A stretch of DNA of 64,000 nt from contig NZ_FMTP01000009.1 in NCBI RefSeq assembly GCF_900100155.1, positions 62,001 to 126,000 on the forward strand, written 5' to 3'. The notes under the pieces were generated by a model, which did not search any database, had not been told where the DNA came from, and worked only from the letters and a program-made list of their open reading frames with translations. Below, piece after piece: positions 18,417 through 26,660 of this stretch. Within the stretch, counting starts at the first letter, position 1; each line of letters starts with the position of its first letter. The position numbers and the translations under genes were made by a program. Source of the stretch: Ancylobacter rudongensis. GTDB taxonomy: Bacteria; Pseudomonadota; Alphaproteobacteria; Rhizobiales; Xanthobacteraceae.

Positions 18417-18958
18417 CAGAGCTTCTCCCCACGCAGGGTGGCGACATGCTTGAAGACCAGCGCAAAGGCCTGCAGCAGCATCAGCACGAGGCAGACCGTG
18501 AGCAGCGCCTTGATCGGAATCACCGAGGGGTTCCAGATCGAGAAGCGCTTCTCATTGGTGGCGATGGCGTATTGCAGGCTGGAGATCGAGCCGATGAGCA
18601 GCACGCCGATATAGAAGATCAGGCACCACACGGTGGCGAGGTCCATCGCGGCCTTGCCGCGCACGGACAGCGTCGCGTACCAGAGGTCCATGCGGACATG
18701 CTCGTTGTTCTTCAGCGTGAACGGGCCGCCCATGAAGTAATAGGCGACGAGCATGAACTGGGTGAGCTCCACCGCCCAGTGCACCGGCATCTTGATCAGG
18801 TTGCGGGTCACGGCATCGAACAGCAAAACGCCGCCCATCGCGAAGATGAGGGAGGCGGCGAGATAGCCGACATAGTCCGACAGGCGGTCAGTAAACCGCA
18901 CATAGGCGCTGATGAACCGCCACGCGCCGGCGCTCTGCTTCATACCTTCCACATTCAC
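18416..18958 (-). CDS. TRAP transporter small permease (DctQ family)
   Basis: Four-helix membrane subunit that pairs with DctM, 180 residues. Hydrophobic segments lie around 25-45, 60-80, 105-125 and 150-170; the family motif around MPVHWAVELTQFMLVAYYFMGG and the LKNNEHVRMDL segment are clear. The GTG at 18958 has GGAG seven bases upstream; an ATG at 18943 would be the shorter start but has no proper spacing. First gene of the leftward catabolic operon; its promoter must lie in the 526-base gap before the DeoR-type regulator. Confidence 0.88.
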   Translation of the reverse strand: MNVEGMKQSAGAWRFISAYVRFTDRLSDYVGYLAASLIFAMGGVLLFDAVTRNLIKMPVHWAVELTQFMLVAYYFMGGPFTLKNNEHVRMDLWYATLSVRGKAAMDLATVWCLIFYIGVLLIGSISSLQYAIATNEKRFSIWNPSVIPIKALLTVCLVLMLLQAFALVFKHVATLRGEKL

Positions 18959-19484
18959 GCTGTCGCTCCATTTCTGCCGGGTTCCAGCCCGCGCCGTCGG
19001 CGCCGCGGCTCTTGCGAGCCGAAGCGCCGGTAGCGGCACGATCGGCCCGCGCCAGGACGTACGCAGACCGTGGCCGGCGGCGCCTGGAAAGCGAGCCACC
19101 GGATGGCCGAGAACCGGACATGTCCATTCCCCTCGCGGGTCGCCTTGCACTAATGTTGTGCTTGCTTGATTTTTCCGCGACTGCAAACACTGTACCGGAT
19201 CGGGATACGAAGGGAAGACCGAAAATTGACTAATTTGACCATTCGGTCTTCGACTCAGCGCGCGTATCCGCTTCTATGGTCGCTATCGGACGATATTGTT
19301 GCCCGTTCGGTCATACTCTGTAAAGATGCCCTCTTGCATGCCGGACAATTCGGGCAGGGCTGGCCATGTTGACCGTCTCCTCTCCGCTGGCATAACCGAT
19401 ATCAGGCGCCCTATGTCCCATCGGGCACGGGGGCTGGAGCGATGCGAGGCGGCCACACAGCTGCGGCATCGTAGGGAGACAGGC
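18959..19484. other. Divergent promoter region between the TRAP operon and its DeoR-type regulator
   Basis: A 526-base stretch without a credible gene. The half nearest the TRAP genes (to about 19140) is GC-rich. The part from about 19150 to 19330 is clearly more AT-rich and holds a perfect 10-bp inverted repeat at 19214-19251, a further TTCGGTC at 19306-19312, a small GCAC/GTGC dyad at 19147-19161 and several TTGAC hexamers that could serve as -35 elements. Confidence 0.6.
19214..19251. promoter_or_regulatory. Inverted repeat, candidate DeoR-family operator
   Basis: Arms GAAGACCGAA (19214-19223) and TTCGGTCTTC (19242-19251) are perfect complements, 28 bases centre to centre. They enclose AT-rich sequence with two TTGAC-like hexamers. 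TTCGGTC recurs at 19306. The position between a DeoR-type gene and the operon it probably controls makes it a good operator candidate. Confidence 0.5.
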
Positions 19485-20261
19485 TTGGCACTTTCCTCGC
19501 GCCATGAGGACATCATCGCCCTGCTCGCCGCTTCCGGCGAGCAGACGGTCGAGGACCTCGCCGATCGGCTCGGCGTGTCGCGCGAGACGGTGCGCCGCGA
19601 TCTCGCCCGGCTGGAGGCCAATGGCCATCTGCGCCGCTATCACGGTGGCGCCCGCGCGCTCGCCAACGGCCTAGAACCGGAGACCGAATGGCCCTTCGCC
19701 CAGCGCATGGCGCAGAATGCCGCCGGCAAGAAGCGCATTGCGCGTGCGGCGCGGGATCTGTTCGCGGCTGACGATTCGCTGTTCATCGACACCGGCAGCA
19801 CCACCATCGCCTTTGCCGAGGCGCTGGCGGCGCGGCCCTCGCTGATGGCCATCACTAATTCGCCGCGCATCGCCGCGACGCTGGCCGCCAATCACAGCCA
19901 CAAGGTGTTCCTTCTCGGCGGCGCCTATGGCGCCGATGCCGGGGAAAGCCTCGGCCCGCTGGCGCTGGAGCAGATCGGCAAGTTCCGCGCCCGCCACGCC
20001 GTTCTCACCATCGGCGCCATCGACACCCATGCGGTTATGGATTTCGACCTGCAGGAGGCGGAAGTCGCCAAGGCGATGATCGAGCGCGCCGACCGCGTCA
20101 CCGTGCTGGCCGATCACAGCAAGTTCGAGCGCGGCGCGGTGTTCGAGCTCGCCCCGCTGGCGCGCATCCACCGGCTGGTCACGGACCTGCCGCCCTCCGA
20201 GGCGATGGTCCGGGCGCTGGCCGAAGCCGGGGTCGAGCTGATCGTCGCCGACCGCGACTGA
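19485..20261 (+). CDS. DeoR/GlpR-family transcriptional regulator
   Basis: Repressor-type regulator of 258 residues. It has an N-terminal HTH_DeoR domain (about 1-57, with EQTVEDLADRLGVSRETVRRDLARLEANGHLRRYHGG as the long helix-turn-helix region, of which VSRETVRRDL is the recognition part). A C-terminal DeoR sensor domain follows with FIDTGSTT, FLLGGAY and IMER-type phosphate-sugar binding features; Asp and Lys in VLADHSKFER are typical. I chose the TTG at 19485, with GGGAG six bases upstream and family-like length; longer in-frame starts add poor residues. DeoR proteins usually sense a phosphorylated sugar or polyol, here presumably the kinase product of the divergent operon. Confidence 0.85.
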   Translation: MALSSRHEDIIALLAASGEQTVEDLADRLGVSRETVRRDLARLEANGHLRRYHGGARALANGLEPETEWPFAQRMAQNAAGKKRIARAARDLFAADDSLFIDTGSTTIAFAEALAARPSLMAITNSPRIAATLAANHSHKVFLLGGAYGADAGESLGPLALEQIGKFRARHAVLTIGAIDTHAVMDFDLQEAEVAKAMIERADRVTVLADHSKFERGAVFELAPLARIHRLVTDLPPSEAMVRALAEAGVELIVADRD

Positions 20262-20385
20262 GCCCGCCCGCCGGCGAAAGCGCCCCGGCTTGCGCGGGGT
20301 CAATGCGCGCGCCTTCTGATGAGAATGTTCTGGACGCCTGCCGTGCTGCGCCGCACCATCCGTGCCGGGCGGCCGAAGGACGGGT

Positions 20386-22611
20386 GTGGACATGATCGAC
20401 GACGCCATCGCCTATGCCACCGATGCCGCCCAGCGCGGCACGCTGTTCCTCGACGCCCTGCGCCGGCGCGGCCTGCAATATGAAGCGCATCTGGCCGAGC
20501 CGCTGCCCACCGTGCTCGACTATGAGGCGGAGCTGATCGTCGATGGGCGCGACCTGCCTCGGGCAGTGAACTATTTCCTTCTGCGCATCGTGCCGCCCGA
20601 GGGAATGGTGATCGACCCGATGAAGCGGCCCTTCGTGGTGGTCGATCCCCGCGCGGGGCACGGGCCGGGCATTGGCGGCTTCAAGGCCGACAGTGAGATC
20701 GGCGTGGCGCTCGCCGCCGGGCACGCCTGCTATTTCATTGGCTTCCTTCCCGCGCCGATGCCGGGCCAGACCATCGAGGACGTCGCCCGCGCCGAGGCGG
20801 TGTTTCTTGAGACGGTGATCGCCCGCCACGCGCAGGCGGAGGGCAAGCCCTGCGTCATCGGCAATTGCCAGGCCGGCTGGGCGGTGATGATGCTGGCGGC
20901 GGTGCGGCCGGAACTGTTCGGGCCGATCATCATCGCCGGCGCGCCGCTGTCCTACTGGGCAGGGGTAAAGGGGCGCAACCCGATGCGTTATTCCGGCGGC
21001 CTGCTGGGCGGCAGCTGGCTCACCGCGCTCACCAGCGACCTCGGTGCCGGCGTGTTCGATGGCGCCTGGCTGGTGCAGAACTTCGAGAACCAGAACCCCG
21101 CCAACACGCTGTGGAGCAAGCAATACAACCTCTACTCCAAGATCGACACCGAGCTGGAGCGCTATCTCGGCTTCGAGAAATGGTGGGGCGGCCATGTGCT
21201 GCTGAATGGCGAGGAAATCCAGTTCATCGTCGACCAGCTGTTCATCGGTAATCATCTCGCCTGCGGCGATATCCGCACCAGCGACGGCACGGCGATCGAC
21301 CTGCGTAACATCCGCTCGCCCATCGTGGTGTTCTGCTCGCAGGGCGACAACATCACCCCGCCGCAGCAGGCGCTGGACTGGATTCTCGACCTCTATGACA
21401 GCGTCGACGAGATCCGCTCCTATGGCCAGACCATCATCTACACGGTGCACGACACGATCGGCCATCTCGGCATCTTCGTCTCCGCGGGCGTGGCGCGGAA
21501 GGAGCATGACGAGTTCGCCTCCAACATCGATTTCATCGACGTGCTGCCGCCCGGCCTCTATGAGGCGATCTTCGAGCCCAAGCGCCCCGACACCGCGAGC
21601 GCCGACCTCGTGCACGGGCAATGGGTGATGCGCTGCGAGGCGCGTGACCTCGACGACATCCGCGCGCTCGGCGGCAATGACGCCGCCGACGAGCGCCAGT
21701 TCGCCACGGCGGCGCGGGTGTCGGAGATCAATCTGGCGCTTTATCAGGCGCTGGCGCAGCCCTTTGTGCGCGCGATGGTCAATCCGGCGATGGCGGAGGC
21801 GGCGCGCCGGCTGCATCCGCTGCGGCTCGGCTATGAGATGTTCGGCGCCGGCAATCCCTTCCTCGGCTGGCTCGACGGCGCGGCGGAGAAGGTGCGCGAC
21901 GCGCGCCGGCCGGTGGCGCCTGACAACCCTTTCCTCAAGGCGCAGGAGCAGGCCTCGCGCCAGATCGTCGAGGGGCTGGAGGCCTGGCGCAAGGCGGTGG
22001 AACACCAGAGCGAGCTGGCATTCCGCGCCATCTACGGCGCACCGCTGCTGCAGGCGGCGGTGGGCATCGAGCCGGACAGCCGGCAAGGACCGCGCCGCGC
22101 CGCCAAGAGCGCGCTGCATCGGGAGCTGATCGCGCGGCGCATCGGCGAACTGCGCGCGGCGATCGGCCAGGGCGGGCTGATCGAAGCGATGGCACGGGCG
22201 CTGATCTATGTCGGCCTCGCCCGCGGCCACGCCGATGAGCGCGGCTTCTCCACCATCCGTCAGCTGCGCCGGCAGCATCCACGGGCGCGCCAGCTGACGC
22301 TGGAGGATTTCAAGCAGCTGGTGCGCGAGCAGTATTTCATGCTGCTGATCGACCGCGAGGCGGCGCTGGCGGCCCTTCCCGGCCTGCTGCCGCAGGAGGC
22401 GGGCGAGCGGGCGCAGGCGTTCGAGCTGCTGTGCCGGGTGCTCACGGCAACCGGGCCGCTCACCGGCGTAGCGGCGCAGAAGCTGGAGGAGGTGCGTGCC
22501 CTGTTCGACCTTGAGCCCTCAACCCCGCCGCCTCCGGCAACGGAGGCGCCGAAGCGGGCGCCTGCCGCGCGCCTGCCGGCGGCCCGGCGCGCGCCGAAGA
22601 GCACGGGCTGA
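20386..22611 (+). CDS. DUF3141 protein, PHA-synthase-like alpha/beta hydrolase
   Basis: A 741-residue protein with an alpha/beta-hydrolase core resembling poly(3-hydroxyalkanoate) synthases. The nucleophile elbow reads IGNCQAGWA with Cys161. A matching Asp321 lies in SQGDNITPPQQ and His360 in GHLGIF, giving a complete Cys-Asp-His triad. The C-terminal 250 residues are helical and end in a Pro/Ala/Arg-rich tail. Annotated family members are called DUF3141; whether they polymerise hydroxyacyl-CoA or do something else is not established. The start is a GTG at 20386 (AGGA five bases upstream) or the ATG at 20392. The FabI-like gene follows after 18 bases, suggesting an operon and an acyl-CoA or fatty-acid link. 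Confidence 0.8.
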   Translation: MDMIDDAIAYATDAAQRGTLFLDALRRRGLQYEAHLAEPLPTVLDYEAELIVDGRDLPRAVNYFLLRIVPPEGMVIDPMKRPFVVVDPRAGHGPGIGGFKADSEIGVALAAGHACYFIGFLPAPMPGQTIEDVARAEAVFLETVIARHAQAEGKPCVIGNCQAGWAVMMLAAVRPELFGPIIIAGAPLSYWAGVKGRNPMRYSGGLLGGSWLTALTSDLGAGVFDGAWLVQNFENQNPANTLWSKQYNLYSKIDTELERYLGFEKWWGGHVLLNGEEIQFIVDQLFIGNHLACGDIRTSDGTAIDLRNIRSPIVVFCSQGDNITPPQQALDWILDLYDSVDEIRSYGQTIIYTVHDTIGHLGIFVSAGVARKEHDEFASNIDFIDVLPPGLYEAIFEPKRPDTASADLVHGQWVMRCEARDLDDIRALGGNDAADERQFATAARVSEINLALYQALAQPFVRAMVNPAMAEAARRLHPLRLGYEMFGAGNPFLGWLDGAAEKVRDARRPVAPDNPFLKAQEQASRQIVEGLEAWRKAVEHQSELAFRAIYGAPLLQAAVGIEPDSRQGPRRAAKSALHRELIARRIGELRAAIGQGGLIEAMARALIYVGLARGHADERGFSTIRQLRRQHPRARQLTLEDFKQLVREQYFMLLIDREAALAALPGLLPQEAGERAQAFELLCRVLTATGPLTGVAAQKLEEVRALFDLEPSTPPPPATEAPKRAPAARLPAARRAPKSTG

Positions 22612-22629
22612 GACGGGGAGGGGAGCGCC

Positions 22630-23415
22630 ATGGTCATTCCGGCCGCAGGGCTGAGGCTGTTCGAGGGCAAGAGGGGACTGGTGGTCGGCATCGCCAATGA
22701 CCAGTCGATCGCCTGGGGCTGCGCGCGCGCCTTCCGTGCCTTCGGGGCCGAGGTCGCCGTCACCTATCTCAACGACAAGGCGCGGCCTTATGTCGAGCCG
22801 CTCGCGCGCGAGCTGGAGGCGCCAATCTTCCTGCCGCTCGACACCACCGTGCCGGGGCAGATGGAAGCGGTGTTCGCCGCCATCACCGAGCAATGGGGCG
22901 AACTCGACTTCCTCGTACACTCCATCGCCTTCGCCCCGCGCGACACGCTGGCCGGCCGCGTCACCGACGCGCCGCTGGACGGTTTCCTGAAGACGATGGA
23001 GGTGTCCTGCTGGTCGTTCATCCGCATGGGGCATCTGGCCGAGCCGCTGATGCGGAAGGGCGGCGCGCTGTTCACCATGACCTATTACGGCGCCGAGAAG
23101 GTGATCGAGAACTACAACATCATGGGCGTCGCCAAGGCGGCGCTGGAGAGCGCGGTGCGCTACATGGCGGCGGAGCTGGGACCGAAGGGCATCCGCGTCC
23201 ACGCCATCTCGCCCGGCCCGCTGGCCACCCGCGCCGCCTCCGGCATCCCGGAATTCGACGCGCTGCTCGACAAGGCCCGGCGCAAGGCACCGGCGCGCGA
23301 ACTGGTGACGATCGACGATGTCGGCATCGCCACCGCCTTCCTCGCCCATGAATCCGCCCGGCTGATGACCGGGCAGGTGCTCTATATCGACGGCGGCTAC
23401 AACATCATCGACTGA
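22630..23415 (+). CDS. fabI: Enoyl-ACP reductase, FabI type
   Basis: Short-chain reductase of 261 residues that reduces trans-2-enoyl-ACP with NAD(P)H. The FabI-type glycine region is VVGIANDQSIAWG. The active site is TYYGAEKV followed by NYNIMGVAK, giving Tyr162 and Lys169 (Y-x6-K), and the C-terminal ARLMTGQVLYIDGGYNI is typical. The ATG has GGAGGGGAG upstream. It follows the DUF3141 gene closely, so it may be a second, specialised FabI rather than the housekeeping copy; this is inference from context. Confidence 0.88.
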   Translation: MVIPAAGLRLFEGKRGLVVGIANDQSIAWGCARAFRAFGAEVAVTYLNDKARPYVEPLARELEAPIFLPLDTTVPGQMEAVFAAITEQWGELDFLVHSIAFAPRDTLAGRVTDAPLDGFLKTMEVSCWSFIRMGHLAEPLMRKGGALFTMTYYGAEKVIENYNIMGVAKAALESAVRYMAAELGPKGIRVHAISPGPLATRAASGIPEFDALLDKARRKAPARELVTIDDVGIATAFLAHESARLMTGQVLYIDGGYNIID

Positions 23416-23439
23416 CGGCGCGGCCCGAACCCCGCGCCG
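23416..23439. terminator. Hairpin between convergent genes fabI and hlyD-like
   Basis: Perfect 8-bp stem (CGGCGCGG with CCGCGCCG) and 8-base loop, directly after the fabI stop and before the end of the convergent gene. No T tract on either strand. A bidirectional 3'-end structure is likely. Confidence 0.45.
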
Positions 23440-23443
23440 GCCG

Positions 23444-24676
23444 TCAATGCCCGCCGAACACCAGCGTCTGCACCGGCAGGATCAGCGCCTGGATGCGCAG
23501 CAGCAGGGCGTGGACCAGCGCCACCGTGTCGACGACGTGGAGATAGAGCCCGCGCAGCACGCCGACCTCGCCCGAGGCGATCAGGTCGTGATTATTGGAA
23601 TAGGCGTTGGCGGCGCAGGTGGAACCGGGCGGAATGCCATCGAGCCCGCCCTCATAGAGCGGTTCGAGAAACACGGTGATGGTGCCCGGCGCGCCGACCT
23701 GCTGCGCGTCGACCAGCTGGTCGGTGGTGCGCAGCTGGCCGGCGGCGATGACATCCTGCACGCTGGTGACCACCATCGGGATGATGGTGAGCGGCTTGGA
23801 CAGGCAGGTCGCCTCGGCGATCATACCGGGCTTCATTACCTGCGCCTCGATCTGGCCGAAGCCGGCGACCAGCCGCTCACGGCCGGCATCGTCCGGGATG
23901 AGCACCCCGGCCGGGCGCATCAGCGGGTTGACGAGGTCGCCGACCCGCAGCGCAAACTGCTCCACCCGACCCGAGACGCCGGCGCGGATAACGGTCTTGG
24001 CCAGTTCCACCTCAGCCTGGGCGAGGGCCGCCTCGGCGCTGGCCTTCTGTGCCGGCAGCAGCGTTTCCAGCCGGATCAGAGCGCCCTCCTTGGCCGCCAC
24101 CGCCGCCGCGACAGCCCCCTCGCGGCCGTCGACCACCACCTGAAGCCGTTCGAGCTCGCGGCGCGAGACGACATCGGCATTGCGGGTGTTCAGCTGGGTT
24201 TTGGTGTCGAGTTCGTCGCGCGCCTGCTGCACCGCCTTCTCCGCCTGGGTGATCTGGCCCTGCGCGGCGGCGACATCAGTGGCGGCAACGGTTATCGCCG
24301 CGTCGGTCTCAGCGATGCGCCGGCGCGCGGTCTCGGCCGCCGCCTTCTGCGCCGCGTCGTCGAGCCGGAAGATCGGCTGGCCCTTCTCGATCCGGTCGCT
24401 GAGTCCGACATAGATCTCCGCCACCCGGCCGTTCGTTTCCGGCACGATCGGCACGGTGCGGAAATAGGCGGTGACGTTGGTGGCGGAGGGGTGGTTGTAG
24501 AAGATGATGGTGATGAGCGTCACCGTCAGCATCAGGCAGGCGGTGATGCCCCAGCGCAGCTCGAACCACACCGAGAACAAGGTGATCTCGCGGCCGATAC
24601 GCTTGCCCTGGCCATAGCGGCGGTAGAGATAGTCCGGCAGGACGGTGAGCATCGAGCAGAGGAGCAGCTCAAGCAT
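23444..24676 (-). CDS. HlyD-family membrane fusion protein
   Basis: Periplasmic adaptor of 410 residues. A hydrophobic anchor (about 35-60: WGITACLMLTVTLITIIFY) is followed by a lipoyl-like half (VPIVPETNGRVAEIYVGLSD). Next comes an Ala/Gln-rich coiled-coil hairpin (about 110-230), the second lipoyl half and a beta-barrel. Unusually, the C-terminus ends in a further hydrophobic region with VALVHALLLRIQALILPVQTLVF. It belongs to the YibH/EmrA-like group that may pair with efflux pumps, but no pump or outer-membrane channel gene is adjacent. It overlaps the upstream 140-residue membrane protein gene, suggesting coupled translation. Confidence 0.8.
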   Translation of the reverse strand: MLELLLCSMLTVLPDYLYRRYGQGKRIGREITLFSVWFELRWGITACLMLTVTLITIIFYNHPSATNVTAYFRTVPIVPETNGRVAEIYVGLSDRIEKGQPIFRLDDAAQKAAAETARRRIAETDAAITVAATDVAAAQGQITQAEKAVQQARDELDTKTQLNTRNADVVSRRELERLQVVVDGREGAVAAAVAAKEGALIRLETLLPAQKASAEAALAQAEVELAKTVIRAGVSGRVEQFALRVGDLVNPLMRPAGVLIPDDAGRERLVAGFGQIEAQVMKPGMIAEATCLSKPLTIIPMVVTSVQDVIAAGQLRTTDQLVDAQQVGAPGTITVFLEPLYEGGLDGIPPGSTCAANAYSNNHDLIASGEVGVLRGLYLHVVDTVALVHALLLRIQALILPVQTLVFGGH

Positions 24677-25091
24677 GGGGGCCGGCTCCGGTCGCGTCGC
24701 CATGGGCGGACGGCGTGTCCGCCCTTTCCTCCCGGGGCTCCGGCGGCGGCAGCCCGGCCACAACCTCGGCGGCGCGGGCGATGCGGTTGAGCGGGGTGCC
24801 GAAATCCGGCAGATCAACGAAGGCGAGCAGCAGCGCGATCACCCAGAGTGCATGGTTGTGGGTGAAAAGCGCCAGCAGGCAGAGCACCGCCACGATCTCG
24901 AATTGCAGCTTTTGGCCGCGATGGGCCATGCGCTCGGGGAGCGAATGCACGTGCAGGAAGGCCACGCCCGCCAGCAGCACGGAGCCGACCAGCGTGATGG
25001 TGGCGATCACCATCAGAATATCAGTGCTGCCCGGCGCGGTGATGAAAAAGGGCAGGTGCTCGGCGGCGGCACCATGGGGCAGGGACGTCAT
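24669..25091 (-). CDS. Small inner-membrane protein of unknown function
   Basis: A 140-residue protein with two or three hydrophobic helices (about 25-48 ITLVGSVLLAGVAFLHVHSL and 65-95 FEIVAVLCLLALF and NHALWVIALLLAFVDLPDF) and a charged C-terminal tail. GGAG lies six bases before the ATG. The end overlaps the HlyD-like gene by 8 bases, so it probably acts with it. I do not recognise the family with certainty. Confidence 0.65.
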   Translation of the reverse strand: MTSLPHGAAAEHLPFFITAPGSTDILMVIATITLVGSVLLAGVAFLHVHSLPERMAHRGQKLQFEIVAVLCLLALFTHNHALWVIALLLAFVDLPDFGTPLNRIARAAEVVAGLPPPEPREERADTPSAHGDATGAGPHA

Positions 25092-25181
25092 GCCATTCTC
25101 CAGGGCACGGCGCGCGGAGGGAAAGTCGCGCTTACGGTTCAGCCGGCTGAATGCACCAGCCTGCTAAGCCGTATGAACTTA

Positions 25182-25679
25182 CTACTTTCCCCAGGTCAGG
25201 AACATCCCCACATCGCCCGGCATGCCGTTGGGCCACTCCACGATCATGGCAGACAGCCCGTAGCCGGCGGGGCGCAGATGGTCGCGCCAGAGTTCATAGG
25301 CCTGACGCGGGCGCCCGGTGAGCGAGTCCGGCCAGTTGGCGTCGGCATTATTGACCGCGCGGCCGTGGTCGCTGCACAGCGTGTTGGGGAAGCGCATCAC
25401 CATGATCTCGTTCTCGCCGCGTTCGGCGGCGGCGCGCAGCTTGATCAGTAGCGTCTCGGTGATCTCGTGCAGCTTGGCCGGGGTGAGGTCGATCGGCTGG
25501 GAGAGCGTCTTGGCGAGCTCCTCCTTGGCGTGGCGGGCGCGGTCCATCGCCTCCACCGCCTCGTTCATCTTCGCCAACGCGACTTTGTCCATATAGCCGC
25601 GCAGATCCGCGGCGGACATGAAGCTCTCGTCGCCGAGGAGCTGGTGTGGCCCGCCGGCCGGGCTGGTGGTGTCGCTCAT
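25182..25679 (-). CDS. Conserved-looking hypothetical protein, 165 residues
   Basis: Soluble protein without signal peptide. The N-terminal half is helical and charged (DLRGYMDKVALAKMNEAVEAMD and later KLHEITETLLIKLRAAAE). The C-terminal half contains FPNTLCSDHGRAVNNADANW, then RPRQAYELWRDHLRPAGYGL and ends with a hydrophobic strand MFLTWGK. AGGAG is seven bases before the ATG. It sits 45 bases downstream of ppk2 on the same strand, so it may be co-transcribed and linked to polyphosphate metabolism; I cannot assign a function. Confidence 0.65.
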   Translation of the reverse strand: MSDTTSPAGGPHQLLGDESFMSAADLRGYMDKVALAKMNEAVEAMDRARHAKEELAKTLSQPIDLTPAKLHEITETLLIKLRAAAERGENEIMVMRFPNTLCSDHGRAVNNADANWPDSLTGRPRQAYELWRDHLRPAGYGLSAMIVEWPNGMPGDVGMFLTWGK

Positions 25680-25724
25680 CGTTTCGCTCCTGAGTCTTTG
25701 CCGCCGGTGGCGGGTGGGTGATGT

Positions 25725-26525
25725 TCAGAAGATCGCCGGGACGTGGTGGCGCACATCCTCTGGTTCCACATAATCCTTCGGCTTCTGCCGCTTCGGCAGC
25801 TTGACCTTCGCGCGCGCGGGCGCCTCATAGGGCACCTTCGACAGAAGGTGGCTGATGACGTTCAGCCGCGCCCGTTTCTTGTCGTTGGAATCGACGACAT
25901 ACCAGGGCGCCCAGGCGCTGTCGGACGCGGCGAACATGGCGTCGCGGGCGCGCGAATAATCATACCAGCGGCTGTAGGATTTGAGGTCCATCGGCGAGAG
26001 TTTCCAGATCTTGCGCGGGTCATGGATGCGCTGCTCGATCCGCCTTGTCTGTTCCTCCGGGCTCACCTCCAGCCAGTATTTGAGCAGGATCACGCCGGAG
26101 TCGATGATCACACGCTCGACGGCGGAGATGGTGTCGAGAAACTTCTCCGCCTGCGCCTCGGTGCAGAAGCCCATCACCCGCTCGACCCCGGCGCGGTTGT
26201 ACCAGGAGCGGTCGAAGATGACGATCTCGCCCGCCGCCGGCAGATGCGGCAGGTAGCGCTGGGCGTACATCTGCGATTTCTCCCGTTCACTGGGGGCGGG
26301 GAGGGCGACGACGCGGAAGACGCGCGGGCTGACGCGCTCGGTGATGGCCTTGATGACGCCGCCCTTGCCGGCGCCGTCGCGCCCTTCGAACAGCACGCAA
26401 ATTTTGGCGCCGGTCGCCTTCGCCCATTCCTGCAGGGCGACCAGCTCGCCGTGCAGGCGCTTGAGTTCCTTGTCATAGATCTTGCGGGAGAGGGATTCCG
26501 ACGTGTCGAGGGTCGCCTTTTTCAT
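25725..26525 (-). CDS. ppk2: Polyphosphate kinase 2
   Basis: Transfers phosphate between polyphosphate and nucleoside diphosphates or monophosphates. The 266-residue single-domain protein has Walker A in FEGRDGAGKGG (about 46-56), Walker B in FDRSWYNRAGVERVMGF (about 104-120), the lid region HDPRKIWKLSPMDLKS and the conserved WYVVDSNDKKRARLN. Its length fits single-domain class I PPK2 (about 260-300). The ATG has AGGA upstream. It is probably the first gene of a short leftward unit with the 165-residue protein. In such enzymes GTP or ATP synthesis from polyphosphate is usually favoured. Confidence 0.93.
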   Translation of the reverse strand: MKKATLDTSESLSRKIYDKELKRLHGELVALQEWAKATGAKICVLFEGRDGAGKGGVIKAITERVSPRVFRVVALPAPSEREKSQMYAQRYLPHLPAAGEIVIFDRSWYNRAGVERVMGFCTEAQAEKFLDTISAVERVIIDSGVILLKYWLEVSPEEQTRRIEQRIHDPRKIWKLSPMDLKSYSRWYDYSRARDAMFAASDSAWAPWYVVDSNDKKRARLNVISHLLSKVPYEAPARAKVKLPKRQKPKDYVEPEDVRHHVPAIF

Positions 26526-26597
26526 CGGTCCTGCCCTTTCAGCACATATGCGCCAGCAGCCGGCCCTGAAGGGTGCGTGGCCGTACGAGCATACCTT

Positions 26598-26620
26598 AGC
26601 CGCCGCTCAGGGGGGCGGCT
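26598..26620. terminator. Hairpin in the ppk2 upstream gap
   Basis: Seven-bp stem AGCCGCC/GGCGGCT with a 9-base loop, followed on the plus strand by TTGATTTT. The flanking genes run leftward, so the T-rich side faces the wrong way for them. It may end the transcript of the 543-residue protein gene as a structure without T tract, or stop antisense reads. Confidence 0.35.
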
Positions 26621-26660
26621 TTGATTTTAGGCAAGCGCGAGGGGGCGGAAGAGGTGCCGG

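Noticed and set aside
19214..19251. Inverted repeat considered as a transposon end or Rho-independent terminator
   Set aside because: The 18-base spacer is long for a terminator, no T run follows, and no mobile-element gene is near. An operator in a divergent promoter explains it better.
26598..26620. Calling this hairpin the terminator of a plus-strand gene
   Set aside because: No rightward gene ends nearby; both flanking genes run leftward.
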